NCBI GenBank assembly: GCA_020073565.1
Contig: JAIQEY010000040.1
Span: 1 to 57,481, forward strand
DNA length: 57,481 nt
Source of the DNA: Terriglobia bacterium
Lineage (GTDB): Bacteria > Acidobacteriota > Terriglobia > Terriglobales > Acidobacteriaceae
Direction: 5' to 3'
Below the pieces are notes generated by a model that saw only the letters and a list, made by a program, of their open reading frames with translations, was not told where the DNA came from and searched no databases. Positions 27,846 to 36,208 of the stretch are shown in pieces. Made by a program: the position numbers and the translations under genes. The number at the start of each line of letters is the position of its first letter. The first letter of the stretch is position 1.

Positions 27846-30584
27846 ATGCAGGCATTATTCAGGAACGTACTGAAGGACTCATTGTTTGCGGCCGTTCTGG
27901 CCGCTCTTGTGGTGTGCAGTGCCGCGGTTGCGCACGCACAATCTAGCGGAAACTCGATGGTTTCCGGCACCGTGCTGGATCCGTCGGGCGCGGTAGTGGG
28001 CGGTGCGAATGTCGAGATGCACAATCCCGTCAGCGGTTTTGACCGCAAGGCGACGACCGACAGCCTGGGAAGATTTTCGTTTCCCAACGTTCCATTCAAT
28101 CCCTATCACCTGACGGTCACAAAAAAAGGCTTTGCAGCATTCGCCCAGGATGTTGATGTGCGGTCCGTGGTTCCGACCAACTTGAGTATCAACCTGGCGG
28201 TGACCGGCTCCACGGAGACCGTGACAGTGGAAGCGACTGGTGCGGACTTATTGGAGAACGATTCCACTTTCCACACCGATGTGGATCGCGACTTGTTCGA
28301 CAAGATCCCTCTCGAGAGCGCGTCCTCATCGGTGAGTTCGCTGGTCACGCTCGCCACTCCCGGGGTGGCGGCGGATTCCAATGGCTTGTTCCACGGCGTG
28401 GGAGACCACGCGGAAAATTCGTTCTCCCTCGATGGCCAGCCGATCACGGATCAGCAAAGCAAGGTGTTCTCAAATCAGATTCCTCTTGATTCGATCCAGT
28501 CGATGACAGTCATCTCGGGTGCGCCTCCGGCGGAGTACGGCGAGAAAGCGAGCCTCGTGATCGATGTTACGACCCGGTCGGGCCAGGGCATGACAACGCC
28601 CCATGGCGCCGTGACCGGTTCCTACGGAAGTTTTGGCACCTCCACTGCAGGGTTTAACTTCGGATACGGAGGCCAGAAGTGGGGAAATTTCATCTCGGTC
28701 AATGGGTTGAACAGCGGACGCTTTCTCGATCCTCCCGAGTTCAGGGTCATGCATGCCAAAGGCAATGAAGAGAACGCGTTTGACCGATTGGACTTTCAAG
28801 TCTCGAAAGCAGACTCCATCCACGTGAATGCGGGCTTCACCCGTTCCTGGTTCCAGACTCCCAATTCCTTCGATCAACAGAACGCGACCGCATGGAAGGG
28901 GCTAGTCGTAGATAATGGCGGTCTTGGTCCCGATGATCAACCCGTAGGCCCCACCGACCAGCGTTCGCAAATCAAGACGTTCAATATCGCTCCGTCATGG
29001 ACGCACTTGATCAACAACAACACGGTGTTCACCCTCGGCGCTTTCGTCCGGCGGGACCAATTCAACTATTACGGAAGCGGGAATCCGTTCGCCGACCTCG
29101 CGCCGGGTCTCCAACAAGAGACCCTTGGCCAGGATCGGACGCTGACTAACGCAGGACTTCGTTCCGATATCGCATACGTGAAAGGCATCCACAACCTGAA
29201 GGCGGGCGTGACCTTTCAACACACGTTTCTCGATGAGAATAATCGCTTCGGCATCGTGGATCCGACGTTCCTCTCTTCTCTCACCGACGAAAGTGGCAAT
29301 CCTTGCGTCGATGACGTTGGAAACCCCGTTGCCGCTCCTTGTACAACCTTAGCCCCCTACGACCTGACGCGCGGAGGAACTCTGTTCCCGTCCCACGGCC
29401 ACGCCGACATTAAGCTGCTCTCCCTGTACGTGCAGGACGCGATTAGCAAGGGCAATTGGACTTTCAACGTTGGCTTGCGGGGCGATATCTACAACGGCCT
29501 GACCTCCCACAAGGAAGCTGAACCCCGCCTCGGCGTCGCTTACAACATCAAGAAGACCAACACGGTCCTCCGGGTTTCTTATGCGCGGATGCTGGAAACC
29601 CCGTTCAATGAAAATCTGGTTCTTTCCAGCACGGGTTGCGCCGATCCGGTGTTGAATCCTCTCTTAACCTGTTCCTCGCTCGCGGCGACTCCCTTCAGCC
29701 CCGGCTGGCGCAATGAGTTCCACGCGGGTCTGCAACAGGCGTTTGGCCGATACCTGGTCTTCTCCGGAGAATACCTCTGGAAATACACCCACAACGCCTA
29801 CGACTTCGGTGTCTTCGGAGCCACCCCTCTCACGTTCCCGATTGAGTGGCACAACTCCAAGATTCCCGCAGTCGCCGGACGCGTGAGCGTGCCGGACATC
29901 CATGGCTTCTCGGCTCTTTTCGTGTTCTCCAGTGTGACCTCGCGGTTCTTCAACCCGCAGCTTGGCGGCGCCGGCGCAGTTCCCCCAGGAAGTGGCGGGA
30001 CTGGAAACACACCCTTCCGCATCGACCACGACGAGAAGTTCAATCAGACAACTCACATACAGTATCAGCCGTGGAAGACCGGACCCTGGTTCGGTCTTAA
30101 CTGGAGATACGACAACGGACTGGTGGCAGGGGCGGTTCCCTGTATCGCCGTCAATGATACTTGCGGCAGCGCCGACTTGACGCAGGTGGACGTTTCGGGC
30201 CTGACTCCAGACCAGCAGTTTCAGGCAGGACTGTTCTGCGGCTCCGTACACGCAGCACCACCGAGTGCAAATTCGCTCGGTACTCCGATCAGCCCCGACG
30301 GCCTATGTGCGGCGTCGCAATATGGATCGACTCTGGTCTCGATTCCGGCGCCCGGAACGCAGAACGACGATCACAAGCCCCAGCGCGTTGCTCCCCGCCA
30401 TCTCTTCGACCTCGTAGTAGGAGATGACAACATTTTCCACGGCGACAAATACAAATGGAGTCTTCAGGTCACCGCTGTAAACGTGGCCAACAAGGTTGCG
30501 CTTTACAACTTCCTGTCGACCTTCACGGGCACGCACTACGTGACACCGCGGGCGGTCACGGCGCAGATCGGATTCAACTTCTAG
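27846..30584 (+). CDS. TonB-dependent receptor with carboxypeptidase-regulatory-like domain
   Basis: 912-residue outer membrane receptor. A strong GGAGGAATC ribosome-binding site fixes the ATG at 27846. Signal peptide about 1-31 (ending AHAQ), then a carboxypeptidase-regulatory-like beta domain (MVSGTVLDPSGAVVGGANV, about 37-115), a plug domain (residues about 125-250; FSLDGQPITDQQ) and a 22-strand-type barrel ending in aromatic F (ITAQIGFNF). This Oar-like layout is very common in Acidobacteria. Substrate unknown; the small His/Cys protein upstream and the cytochrome and copper genes downstream suggest metal or redox context. A long hairpin follows the stop codon. Confidence 0.92.
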   Translation: MQALFRNVLKDSLFAAVLAALVVCSAAVAHAQSSGNSMVSGTVLDPSGAVVGGANVEMHNPVSGFDRKATTDSLGRFSFPNVPFNPYHLTVTKKGFAAFAQDVDVRSVVPTNLSINLAVTGSTETVTVEATGADLLENDSTFHTDVDRDLFDKIPLESASSSVSSLVTLATPGVAADSNGLFHGVGDHAENSFSLDGQPITDQQSKVFSNQIPLDSIQSMTVISGAPPAEYGEKASLVIDVTTRSGQGMTTPHGAVTGSYGSFGTSTAGFNFGYGGQKWGNFISVNGLNSGRFLDPPEFRVMHAKGNEENAFDRLDFQVSKADSIHVNAGFTRSWFQTPNSFDQQNATAWKGLVVDNGGLGPDDQPVGPTDQRSQIKTFNIAPSWTHLINNNTVFTLGAFVRRDQFNYYGSGNPFADLAPGLQQETLGQDRTLTNAGLRSDIAYVKGIHNLKAGVTFQHTFLDENNRFGIVDPTFLSSLTDESGNPCVDDVGNPVAAPCTTLAPYDLTRGGTLFPSHGHADIKLLSLYVQDAISKGNWTFNVGLRGDIYNGLTSHKEAEPRLGVAYNIKKTNTVLRVSYARMLETPFNENLVLSSTGCADPVLNPLLTCSSLAATPFSPGWRNEFHAGLQQAFGRYLVFSGEYLWKYTHNAYDFGVFGATPLTFPIEWHNSKIPAVAGRVSVPDIHGFSALFVFSSVTSRFFNPQLGGAGAVPPGSGGTGNTPFRIDHDEKFNQTTHIQYQPWKTGPWFGLNWRYDNGLVAGAVPCIAVNDTCGSADLTQVDVSGLTPDQQFQAGLFCGSVHAAPPSANSLGTPISPDGLCAASQYGSTLVSIPAPGTQNDDHKPQRVAPRHLFDLVVGDDNIFHGDKYKWSLQVTAVNVANKVALYNFLSTFTGTHYVTPRAVTAQIGFNF

Positions 30585-30602
30585 CGCCCCTTTTCCGAAC
30601 CG

Positions 30603-30637
30603 GGGAGAGTGCCCGGCGTGTCCCACGGCGCTCTCCC
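30603..30637 (+). terminator. Long hairpin after the TonB receptor gene
   Basis: GGGAGAGTGCC (30603-30613) and GGCGCTCTCCC (30627-30637) form an 11-bp stem with one G-T pair and a 13-nt loop. No T-tract follows, so it may be a weak or factor-dependent terminator or an mRNA 3' stabiliser. The remaining bases up to 31022 hold no gene that I can support. Confidence 0.5.
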
Positions 30638-31022
30638 GGTGGGCCTACCCCACTGAGTTCCACATACGGCGCGGACAAGCGCTTCTTACTCCGTCGAAGT
30701 TGCTCTACCGCAAACAGCCGTAGTGATCGAGTTCCCCAGCACGTCTTCTTTTACAGCCAATTTACAACCACCTTACAAAATCCATGCTCAGAAACAAATA
30801 GCAGCTATGCATTGCGAGTTAGTGTCGCGATGGAAGCGGTCGTGTCGCATCCAGCGGTGAAGAGACAGCAATGCGACGAGAGTTTTACAAGTTGATGGCA
30901 ATTAAGCATCGGTGACTCGCTAGTGTGAGTGTCGCCGCCGGGAATTGTGAGAAAAAAAGCAACGATTGATCCGTCCTTCGTTCCCCCGGATCTGCGGATT
31001 AAGAGCGAATAGGAGTATCGCC

Positions 31023-32246
31023 ATGGACACTCGTACGTATGCAAAGAGAGCGGCGGTGATGGTTGCGCTCGCGTCATCGTTATTTGCTCAGACCGCCGGA
31101 AGTCCAGCAACGCACGTGACGGCGGTGGCGGGCGAAAGCTGGCTCAGCCACCTGCATCGCTCGTTTGACGAAACCAGCATGGGGAAAACGGGGCGGTTGG
31201 GACCGGCTGAGGCGACCACGGATTTCGATGCCGGGGCAGTGAAGCTGGCGAGTGCTGTCGAGAAGCAGTATGTCACGATGCACGGCGCGGACTTGTATCG
31301 CCTGAATTGTCGCGGATGTCACGGCGAAGCTGGGGCCGGCGCTCCGCCGGAGATCAATTCCGTCATCAATCCCGTGCGAGCCGGTTCGACCACGCTCGTC
31401 ATGGAGCGAATGAGGAAGACCGGCATGAGCATGAGCTATGCGGAGGCGGCCAAACTCGCCCGGCAGTCCCAGGACGCAATCCTCCAGAGACTTCACAAGG
31501 GCGGCCAGGACATGCCGCCGTTTTCGCACCTTAGTGAGCCGGAGATCCGGGCGCTGGTGGCTTACTTGAAGCAACTGGCGGACGTCCCCGGCGCAGCCGC
31601 AGAACAACTTGAAGTGCGGGAAACTCCTGTGCGCGTCGGCGAGCACATCGTGAAGGCGACCTGTCACATTTGCCACAGCGCCTCCGGGCCGAATCCTGAT
31701 GCGCAGCAGTTGGCCGACGGAGCGATTCCCCCACTCAGCGCGCTGACGAACCGGGTCAACCAGGCACAGTTTGTCAGAAAAGTTACGCATGGCGCTCCCA
31801 TCGTGATGGGAAGCCCGCCGCTGGCCTGCCGGGGCCGGATGCCGGTGTTCTATTACCTGAGCGAGGAAGAAGCCGCCGATGTGTATTTGTATCTTTCGCA
31901 GTACCGGCCATACCAGTGGGCAACTCTCGGCCCGGTGATGGCCACGGCGCAACATGATCCTGGCCCGCCCGAGGCAGACCCTCCCGCTCGAGTTGTGAAC
32001 GCTTCATTAAGCGGGCCCGCGAAAGTCGTGCCGCCAAGCGACGCCGCTGACATGCAGTTTGTGGCGCTCCTGGTTGTGGCCGGAGTGCTGGTCACCCTGC
32101 TGCTGTTCGGTGGCATCGGCTTCACGGTACGTGAATGCATGAGGTTGTCCGCAGAGGGTAGGGATCGTGAACTCGCGGCCAGCGTGGCTCGCGCGAGCAT
32201 CGCGAACGGCGCGGACCGGCAGGTGGATGATCGTCTAGTGGCGTGA
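31023..32246 (+). CDS. Membrane-anchored diheme cytochrome c
   Basis: 407 residues from the ATG at 31023 (AGGAG about 8 nt upstream). Signal peptide about 1-22. Two c-type heme sites, CRGCH (C96) and CHICH (C214), each sit in a small cytochrome domain with a methionine-rich helix nearby. A single transmembrane helix near the C-terminus (about residues 342-365; FVALLVVAGVLVTLLLFGG) anchors it, with a short charged cytoplasmic tail. It probably transfers electrons across the periplasm to or from the downstream barrel and copper proteins. The gene lies between the TonB receptor and the barrel cytochrome on one strand. Confidence 0.85.
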   Translation: MDTRTYAKRAAVMVALASSLFAQTAGSPATHVTAVAGESWLSHLHRSFDETSMGKTGRLGPAEATTDFDAGAVKLASAVEKQYVTMHGADLYRLNCRGCHGEAGAGAPPEINSVINPVRAGSTTLVMERMRKTGMSMSYAEAAKLARQSQDAILQRLHKGGQDMPPFSHLSEPEIRALVAYLKQLADVPGAAAEQLEVRETPVRVGEHIVKATCHICHSASGPNPDAQQLADGAIPPLSALTNRVNQAQFVRKVTHGAPIVMGSPPLACRGRMPVFYYLSEEEAADVYLYLSQYRPYQWATLGPVMATAQHDPGPPEADPPARVVNASLSGPAKVVPPSDAADMQFVALLVVAGVLVTLLLFGGIGFTVRECMRLSAEGRDRELAASVARASIANGADRQVDDRLVA

Positions 32247-32277
32247 TGGCGGTTCGATCAGCGGTCGACAGCGGTTC

Positions 32278-32313
32278 GGGCGACCATGTCGCCCTGCCTG
32301 CTTCCCCAGCAGG
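32278..32313 (+). terminator. Two hairpins after the diheme cytochrome gene
   Basis: GGGCGAC-CAT-GTCGCCC (32278-32294) and CCTGCT-TCCCC-AGCAGG (32297-32313). No T-tract follows. They may attenuate or stabilise the transcript between the diheme cytochrome and the barrel gene. Confidence 0.4.
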
Positions 32314-32421
32314 ATGAATACAATTCCTTGCCGTTGTCCAAGTGTTGATTAATTTCGATGACGGATCGGTGTACTATCCAGGTTCAGGGTCGCAAAAACG
32401 TAGTAAGGAGAATGTCGAAAA

Positions 32422-33897
32422 ATGTCTAAGTTGAGTCTGGCGTTGTTCTGTTCTGCAATTCTTGCCTGTGTCATGGTTCCCTCGGCTTCTGCCATTCCAC
32501 CGTTCGCCCGCCAGTATGGGACGTCGTGTAGCACGTGTCACATTGATTTTCCCAAGCTGAACGATTTCGGCAAGGCGTTCAAGGATGCCGGCTTCAAGTT
32601 CCCCAAAGACGATGAGGACTTCATCAAGGTTCCTCCCGTCATGCTCGGCGCCGCGGCGCAGAAGGAGCAGTGGCCGATGAAGTCGATCTATCCGGGCACA
32701 ATTCCGGGTATGCCTCCCATCGGCGTCCGATACGCCACGTTCTTCCAGGTGGTGAGCCGCAACCGGAACAACTTCACCGCCCCCGGAGAGGTGGGCATCC
32801 CACGGACCGACTTCCAGAACGGCACACTCAGCCTCTTTATGGCGGGCAACTTCGGCAGCGACATCGCCTACTGGATTGACGACGATATCGCCGCGGGCGG
32901 CTCGGCTGCCGATGGCGGCATGGGCGATGCCTATTTGAAGTTCGTCGACATCGGCCGTTTCCTGAAACTGCCCAAGGATGCTCTCAGCCTCCGCATGGGG
33001 CAGTTCGAACTGGATCTGCCCTTCAGCCAGGCTCGCAGCTGGAACCTGAGCGGGTGGGACATTTTCGGGCAGCCCAATGTCGGCACCAGCGCGGACTTCG
33101 TCAACAACGGCTTCACCATGGACAGTGCCGCGCAGGGCATCGAATTCAGCGGTGGTCACACCTACCGCGGCTACCACTACTCGCTGGCCATCGTGAACCA
33201 GAACACGAGCGGAACCACTACCGGGGCTACGAACGTGGGCCCGGGAGGGGACGCCTTCTCTTCCGACTCGAACATCAAGGATCTCTACGGCCGTTTCTCC
33301 TACCGTTTCAACCTGGAGAAGGATGCGGCCAGCCGAAACGAAATTCAGGCGGCGGGCGCAACCGGACCTCACGACCACACCTACCTGGATGTGGGCGCCT
33401 TCGGCTTCTACGGACGCTCGGTGCAGCGGATCGACACTTTCACGGCGCGCGAGCCCTTCTATCGCGTGGGCGGCAACGCCAGCTTTAATTACCGCAACTT
33501 CAACCTGTTCGGTGTTTACATGTATGGCCGCGACCGCAACCAGATCTTTACCGGGGACGGTTTCACTGCCGCGCCGTCGGTGCACTTCGGCGGCGGCTTC
33601 GTGGAAGCGGACTACCTGGCGTTGCCATGGATGATGGCAATCATGCGCTGGGACAACGTGAACTCGGCCTCGGATCGGCTGAATGGCGTGGACGGGGCCG
33701 GCTTCGTCTCGCCCTTCCGTTCCACGCGGCAGCGCATCACGCCGGGCGTGCAGTTCCTCATCCACGCCAATATCAAGGCAGCGTTTGAGTATCAGATCCG
33801 GCCACAACAGGTCGTAACCGATCCTGAAACCGGCGATATCATCACCGGTCCTTTCCGCACCAACTCGGCGGTGGCGGGCTTGGACTTCGTCTTCTAG
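32422..33897 (+). CDS. Beta-barrel outer membrane protein with one c-type heme motif
   Basis: 491 residues. Signal peptide about 1-24 (ending ASA), then RQYGTSCSTCH, a CxxCH heme site at C36-H40, followed by FPKLNDFGKAFKDAG. From about residue 80 on, alternating aromatic/hydrophobic strands (for example SLRMGQFELDLPFSQ, FNLFGVYMYGRDRN) and a terminal Phe (AGLDFVF) indicate a transmembrane barrel. A single heme at the N-terminal plug of a porin-like barrel suggests passing electrons through the outer membrane. The protein has the FARQYGTSCSTCH start seen in iron-reducer outer membrane cytochrome/porin families, from memory. AAGGAG lies about 11 nt before the ATG. Confidence 0.8.
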   Translation: MSKLSLALFCSAILACVMVPSASAIPPFARQYGTSCSTCHIDFPKLNDFGKAFKDAGFKFPKDDEDFIKVPPVMLGAAAQKEQWPMKSIYPGTIPGMPPIGVRYATFFQVVSRNRNNFTAPGEVGIPRTDFQNGTLSLFMAGNFGSDIAYWIDDDIAAGGSAADGGMGDAYLKFVDIGRFLKLPKDALSLRMGQFELDLPFSQARSWNLSGWDIFGQPNVGTSADFVNNGFTMDSAAQGIEFSGGHTYRGYHYSLAIVNQNTSGTTTGATNVGPGGDAFSSDSNIKDLYGRFSYRFNLEKDAASRNEIQAAGATGPHDHTYLDVGAFGFYGRSVQRIDTFTAREPFYRVGGNASFNYRNFNLFGVYMYGRDRNQIFTGDGFTAAPSVHFGGGFVEADYLALPWMMAIMRWDNVNSASDRLNGVDGAGFVSPFRSTRQRITPGVQFLIHANIKAAFEYQIRPQQVVTDPETGDIITGPFRTNSAVAGLDFVF

Positions 33898-33909
33898 CCA
33901 GACAGCCTG

Positions 33910-33929
33910 GGGGAGGCTGCGGCCTCCCC
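33910..33929 (+). promoter_or_regulatory. Intercistronic hairpin before the cupredoxin gene
   Basis: GGGGAGGC-TGCG-GCCTCCCC, perfect 8-bp stem, between the barrel cytochrome and the cupredoxin. No T-tract follows. It could mark an mRNA processing point that lets the downstream gene be expressed at a different level. Confidence 0.45.
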
Positions 33930-33967
33930 TCCTCCCCTCACAAAAACACAAATTGAAAAGGACACCA

Positions 33968-34549
33968 ATGAAAGCGGTCGTTACGATCATGGCAACTTTC
34001 GCCTTTTCCGCTTCCGCCTTGGCCGGCACCATCAGCGGCAAGGTCTCGGGCGTTAACGGCGAATCGGTAGTGTACGTGGACGCAATCGCGGGAAAAACCT
34101 TTCCTGCGCCTTCCGCGCACCCGGTGATGGACCAGAAAGGGCTCCTGTTTCAGCCCCACATCCTGGTTGTTCAGGCGGGCACGACGGTGGATTTCGTGAA
34201 CAGCGACAAGGTCGCTCACAACGCGTTCTGGCCATCGTTCCAGCAAGGCGCGAAGAAATTGCCGGGCAAGAACCTGGGAACATGGCCTACCGGCGATAAG
34301 CGCTCCTTCAAGTTCGATCAGCCGGGCGTAGCGCCGCTGCTTTGCAACGTGCACCCGGAAATGTCCGGCTACATCGTGGTGGCCCCCACACCATATTTCG
34401 CGCTTACGGACAAGAGTGGAAACTACAAGATCGAGAATGTCCCCGACGGCCAGTACAACGTCGTAGGCTGGCACGAGGGCGCGAAGAATTCGTCCAAGCC
34501 CGTGACGGTAGCCGGCGACGCCAAACTGGATCTGACGCTCACCAAGTAG
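33968..34549 (+). CDS. Secreted type-1 copper protein (cupredoxin)
   Basis: 193 residues from the ATG at 33968, with AAAGGA eight nt upstream. Signal peptide about 1-19 (SALA-G). A type-1 copper site is complete: H84 (KVAHNAFW) plus C126, H129 and M132 in LLCNVHPEM, the arrangement of plastocyanin-like proteins. After the cupredoxin domain, residues about 142-190 (KSGNYKIENVPDGQYNVVGW) look like a carboxypeptidase-regulatory-type beta domain. It probably shuttles electrons in the periplasm; the preceding cytochrome genes are likely partners. Confidence 0.88.
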   Translation: MKAVVTIMATFAFSASALAGTISGKVSGVNGESVVYVDAIAGKTFPAPSAHPVMDQKGLLFQPHILVVQAGTTVDFVNSDKVAHNAFWPSFQQGAKKLPGKNLGTWPTGDKRSFKFDQPGVAPLLCNVHPEMSGYIVVAPTPYFALTDKSGNYKIENVPDGQYNVVGWHEGAKNSSKPVTVAGDAKLDLTLTK

Positions 34550-34556
34550 TAGTAGC

Positions 34557-34740
34557 ACCGCCGCGTCTGCGCTGGGGTGGGAGTTCCAAGACGTGCCACT
34601 CAGTGGGTGTTTTGGGTGGCGGAATGGAAGGATCCGAGCCGCGGAGCGGCGGCATCCGTTAGCCCAGCGCGTCTGCGCTGGGTAAGCATCGTCACGAAAC
34701 GTGAGTCCCGGAGGGACGGCACTCTCCCGCCCCCTCCTGC
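34557..34740. repeat. Cluster of GC-rich hairpins (repeat array)
   Basis: The gap after the cupredoxin gene holds several stem-loops: GCCGC-GGA-GCGGC near 34639, CCCAGCGC-GTCT-GCGCTGGG (34663-34682) and GTCCC-GGA-GGGAC near 34704. A partial copy of the CCCAGCGC unit also starts the region. I see no gene here. It resembles a compound repeat made of several dispersed hairpin types. Confidence 0.6.
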
Positions 34741-34860
34741 GCGGGGAGTCGGCGCTACAAGCATGTCAACCGTGCCATTCCCGTGCTGTTCTCAACGCAC
34801 GCCATTTGCTTTTGCAGCACCACACCGGAAATAATTAGTACCTACTGAGGAGTGCGTCCG

Positions 34861-36132
34861 ATGTGGTTGCGCAAAGCTTCTGGAGTCAATAGTGTGTCCC
34901 GAACCATGTTTCTGGGCTTGGTCGTTCTTCTCGTGGTCGCCCCGCTTTCTGCACAGACGATCGCGCCTGCCACCGATAAAACCGTTGAAATCGCCCCCTC
35001 GCAGAACTGGAGCGATACCGGAATTGATCTGCATCCCGGAGACCTGGTCCAACTGTCAGCCACAACCACGGGAAGCGGAGATCAACTTTGCGATCCTCAA
35101 GGCGTGATAGGTCTGGCCAATGCCGGCAAACTAACGCTGGATGCAGCTCTGCCTGGGGCCTTGATCGGGAAGCTGCAGGAGAAATCGGATACGCCGGTAT
35201 TTATCGGCGCCGAGCGTCACCTGAAAATTACCGAAGCGGGACGGCTCTATCTGGGGACAAACCTGGGCGGGTCGGCATCGTGTTCCGGGAAGTACTCGGT
35301 GAAAATTCATCTTGTGCCGGGCGGTGCGAAGGAAGTGACTTCGATCAAGTCGAAGCTGGCGAGCGCCGCGCAGGTCTGGATGAGTGGGCAGCTCGGCGGG
35401 ACGAAGACGGAACCGGCTCAGAATGCAGGAGTCATATCGGACGCGAGCTCGAGCCCAGCAGTCACGCCGGCAGCGGGCGCCACCTCCGCCAACGCGACTC
35501 CTGCAACGACGCTGGCGGTTTCTCGTGCGCCGCTCGATGAAAAGTTGCAGACCGACTTGCAAGCCCTGCCGCGGCGCGTGAACGATGAGTTCAAGAATCT
35601 CGGGGACATGGTGAACTTCGTGCTCATCGGCTCCGAGAAGCAGGTGCAGGATGCGTTGGCCGCTGCGAACTGGCATGTGGCGGACACCTCGACGCAGGGA
35701 GCGGTGGCAAAGGCGATTCTGATGGCCACGCAGAAAGAGGACTACCTGCAGATGCCCATGAGCCAGTTATATCTGTTCGGGCGCGTGCAGGATTTCGGCT
35801 ACGAGATGGCGGAGCCCTATGCGATGGTGGCGAGCCGGCATCACTTCCGGATCTGGAAGTCGACCACGACTTGCAATGGCCAGCCCGTGTGGGCGGGTGC
35901 CGGCACCCACGATATAGGATTCGAGAAAGACCAGCGCAACGGCAAAGTGACCCACAAGATCGACCCCGCCGTGGATGGTGAGCGTGACAACATCGGCGAA
36001 TCGCTCGAGCAGGCGGGAAGGGTGAAGATGATGACTTACTTCACGCCGTCCGACCCGGTGCAAGAATCGAAGAATGCGACCGGAGGCGGGTTCCACTCGG
36101 ATGGCCGGGTGCTGGTGATTTTCCTGCAGTAA
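34861..36132 (+). CDS. Secreted protein with lectin-like domain and LssY_C domain
   Basis: 423 residues; the ATG at 34861 follows GAGGAG by 8 nt. Signal peptide about 1-35. Residues about 45-160 (TVEIAPSQNWSDTGIDLHPGDLVQL, LYLGTNLGGSAS) resemble PA-IL-type galactose-lectin folds. After a Thr/Ala-rich linker, residues about 240-420 match the LssY C-terminal domain (DMVNFVLIGSEKQVQDALAAANW, LYLFGRVQDFGYE, HHFRIWKS), whose role is unknown but which is often linked to envelope lipids. The combination suggests an exported, sugar-binding envelope protein. It is separated from the cupredoxin by a repeat cluster and is probably its own unit. Confidence 0.72.
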   Translation: MWLRKASGVNSVSRTMFLGLVVLLVVAPLSAQTIAPATDKTVEIAPSQNWSDTGIDLHPGDLVQLSATTTGSGDQLCDPQGVIGLANAGKLTLDAALPGALIGKLQEKSDTPVFIGAERHLKITEAGRLYLGTNLGGSASCSGKYSVKIHLVPGGAKEVTSIKSKLASAAQVWMSGQLGGTKTEPAQNAGVISDASSSPAVTPAAGATSANATPATTLAVSRAPLDEKLQTDLQALPRRVNDEFKNLGDMVNFVLIGSEKQVQDALAAANWHVADTSTQGAVAKAILMATQKEDYLQMPMSQLYLFGRVQDFGYEMAEPYAMVASRHHFRIWKSTTTCNGQPVWAGAGTHDIGFEKDQRNGKVTHKIDPAVDGERDNIGESLEQAGRVKMMTYFTPSDPVQESKNATGGGFHSDGRVLVIFLQ

Positions 36133-36208
36133 GGCGAAGGGCCTGTAGCGCACTCTCGGAACGTTTGAGGCAAATCCGAAAGCCCAGCGCCTACGCCCAG
36201 CGCCCCTT

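Noticed and set aside
32374..34041. Minus-strand open frame of 555 codons opposite the barrel cytochrome and cupredoxin
   Set aside because: The plus strand has heme and copper motifs, signal peptides and ribosome-binding sites; the antisense frame is compositional.
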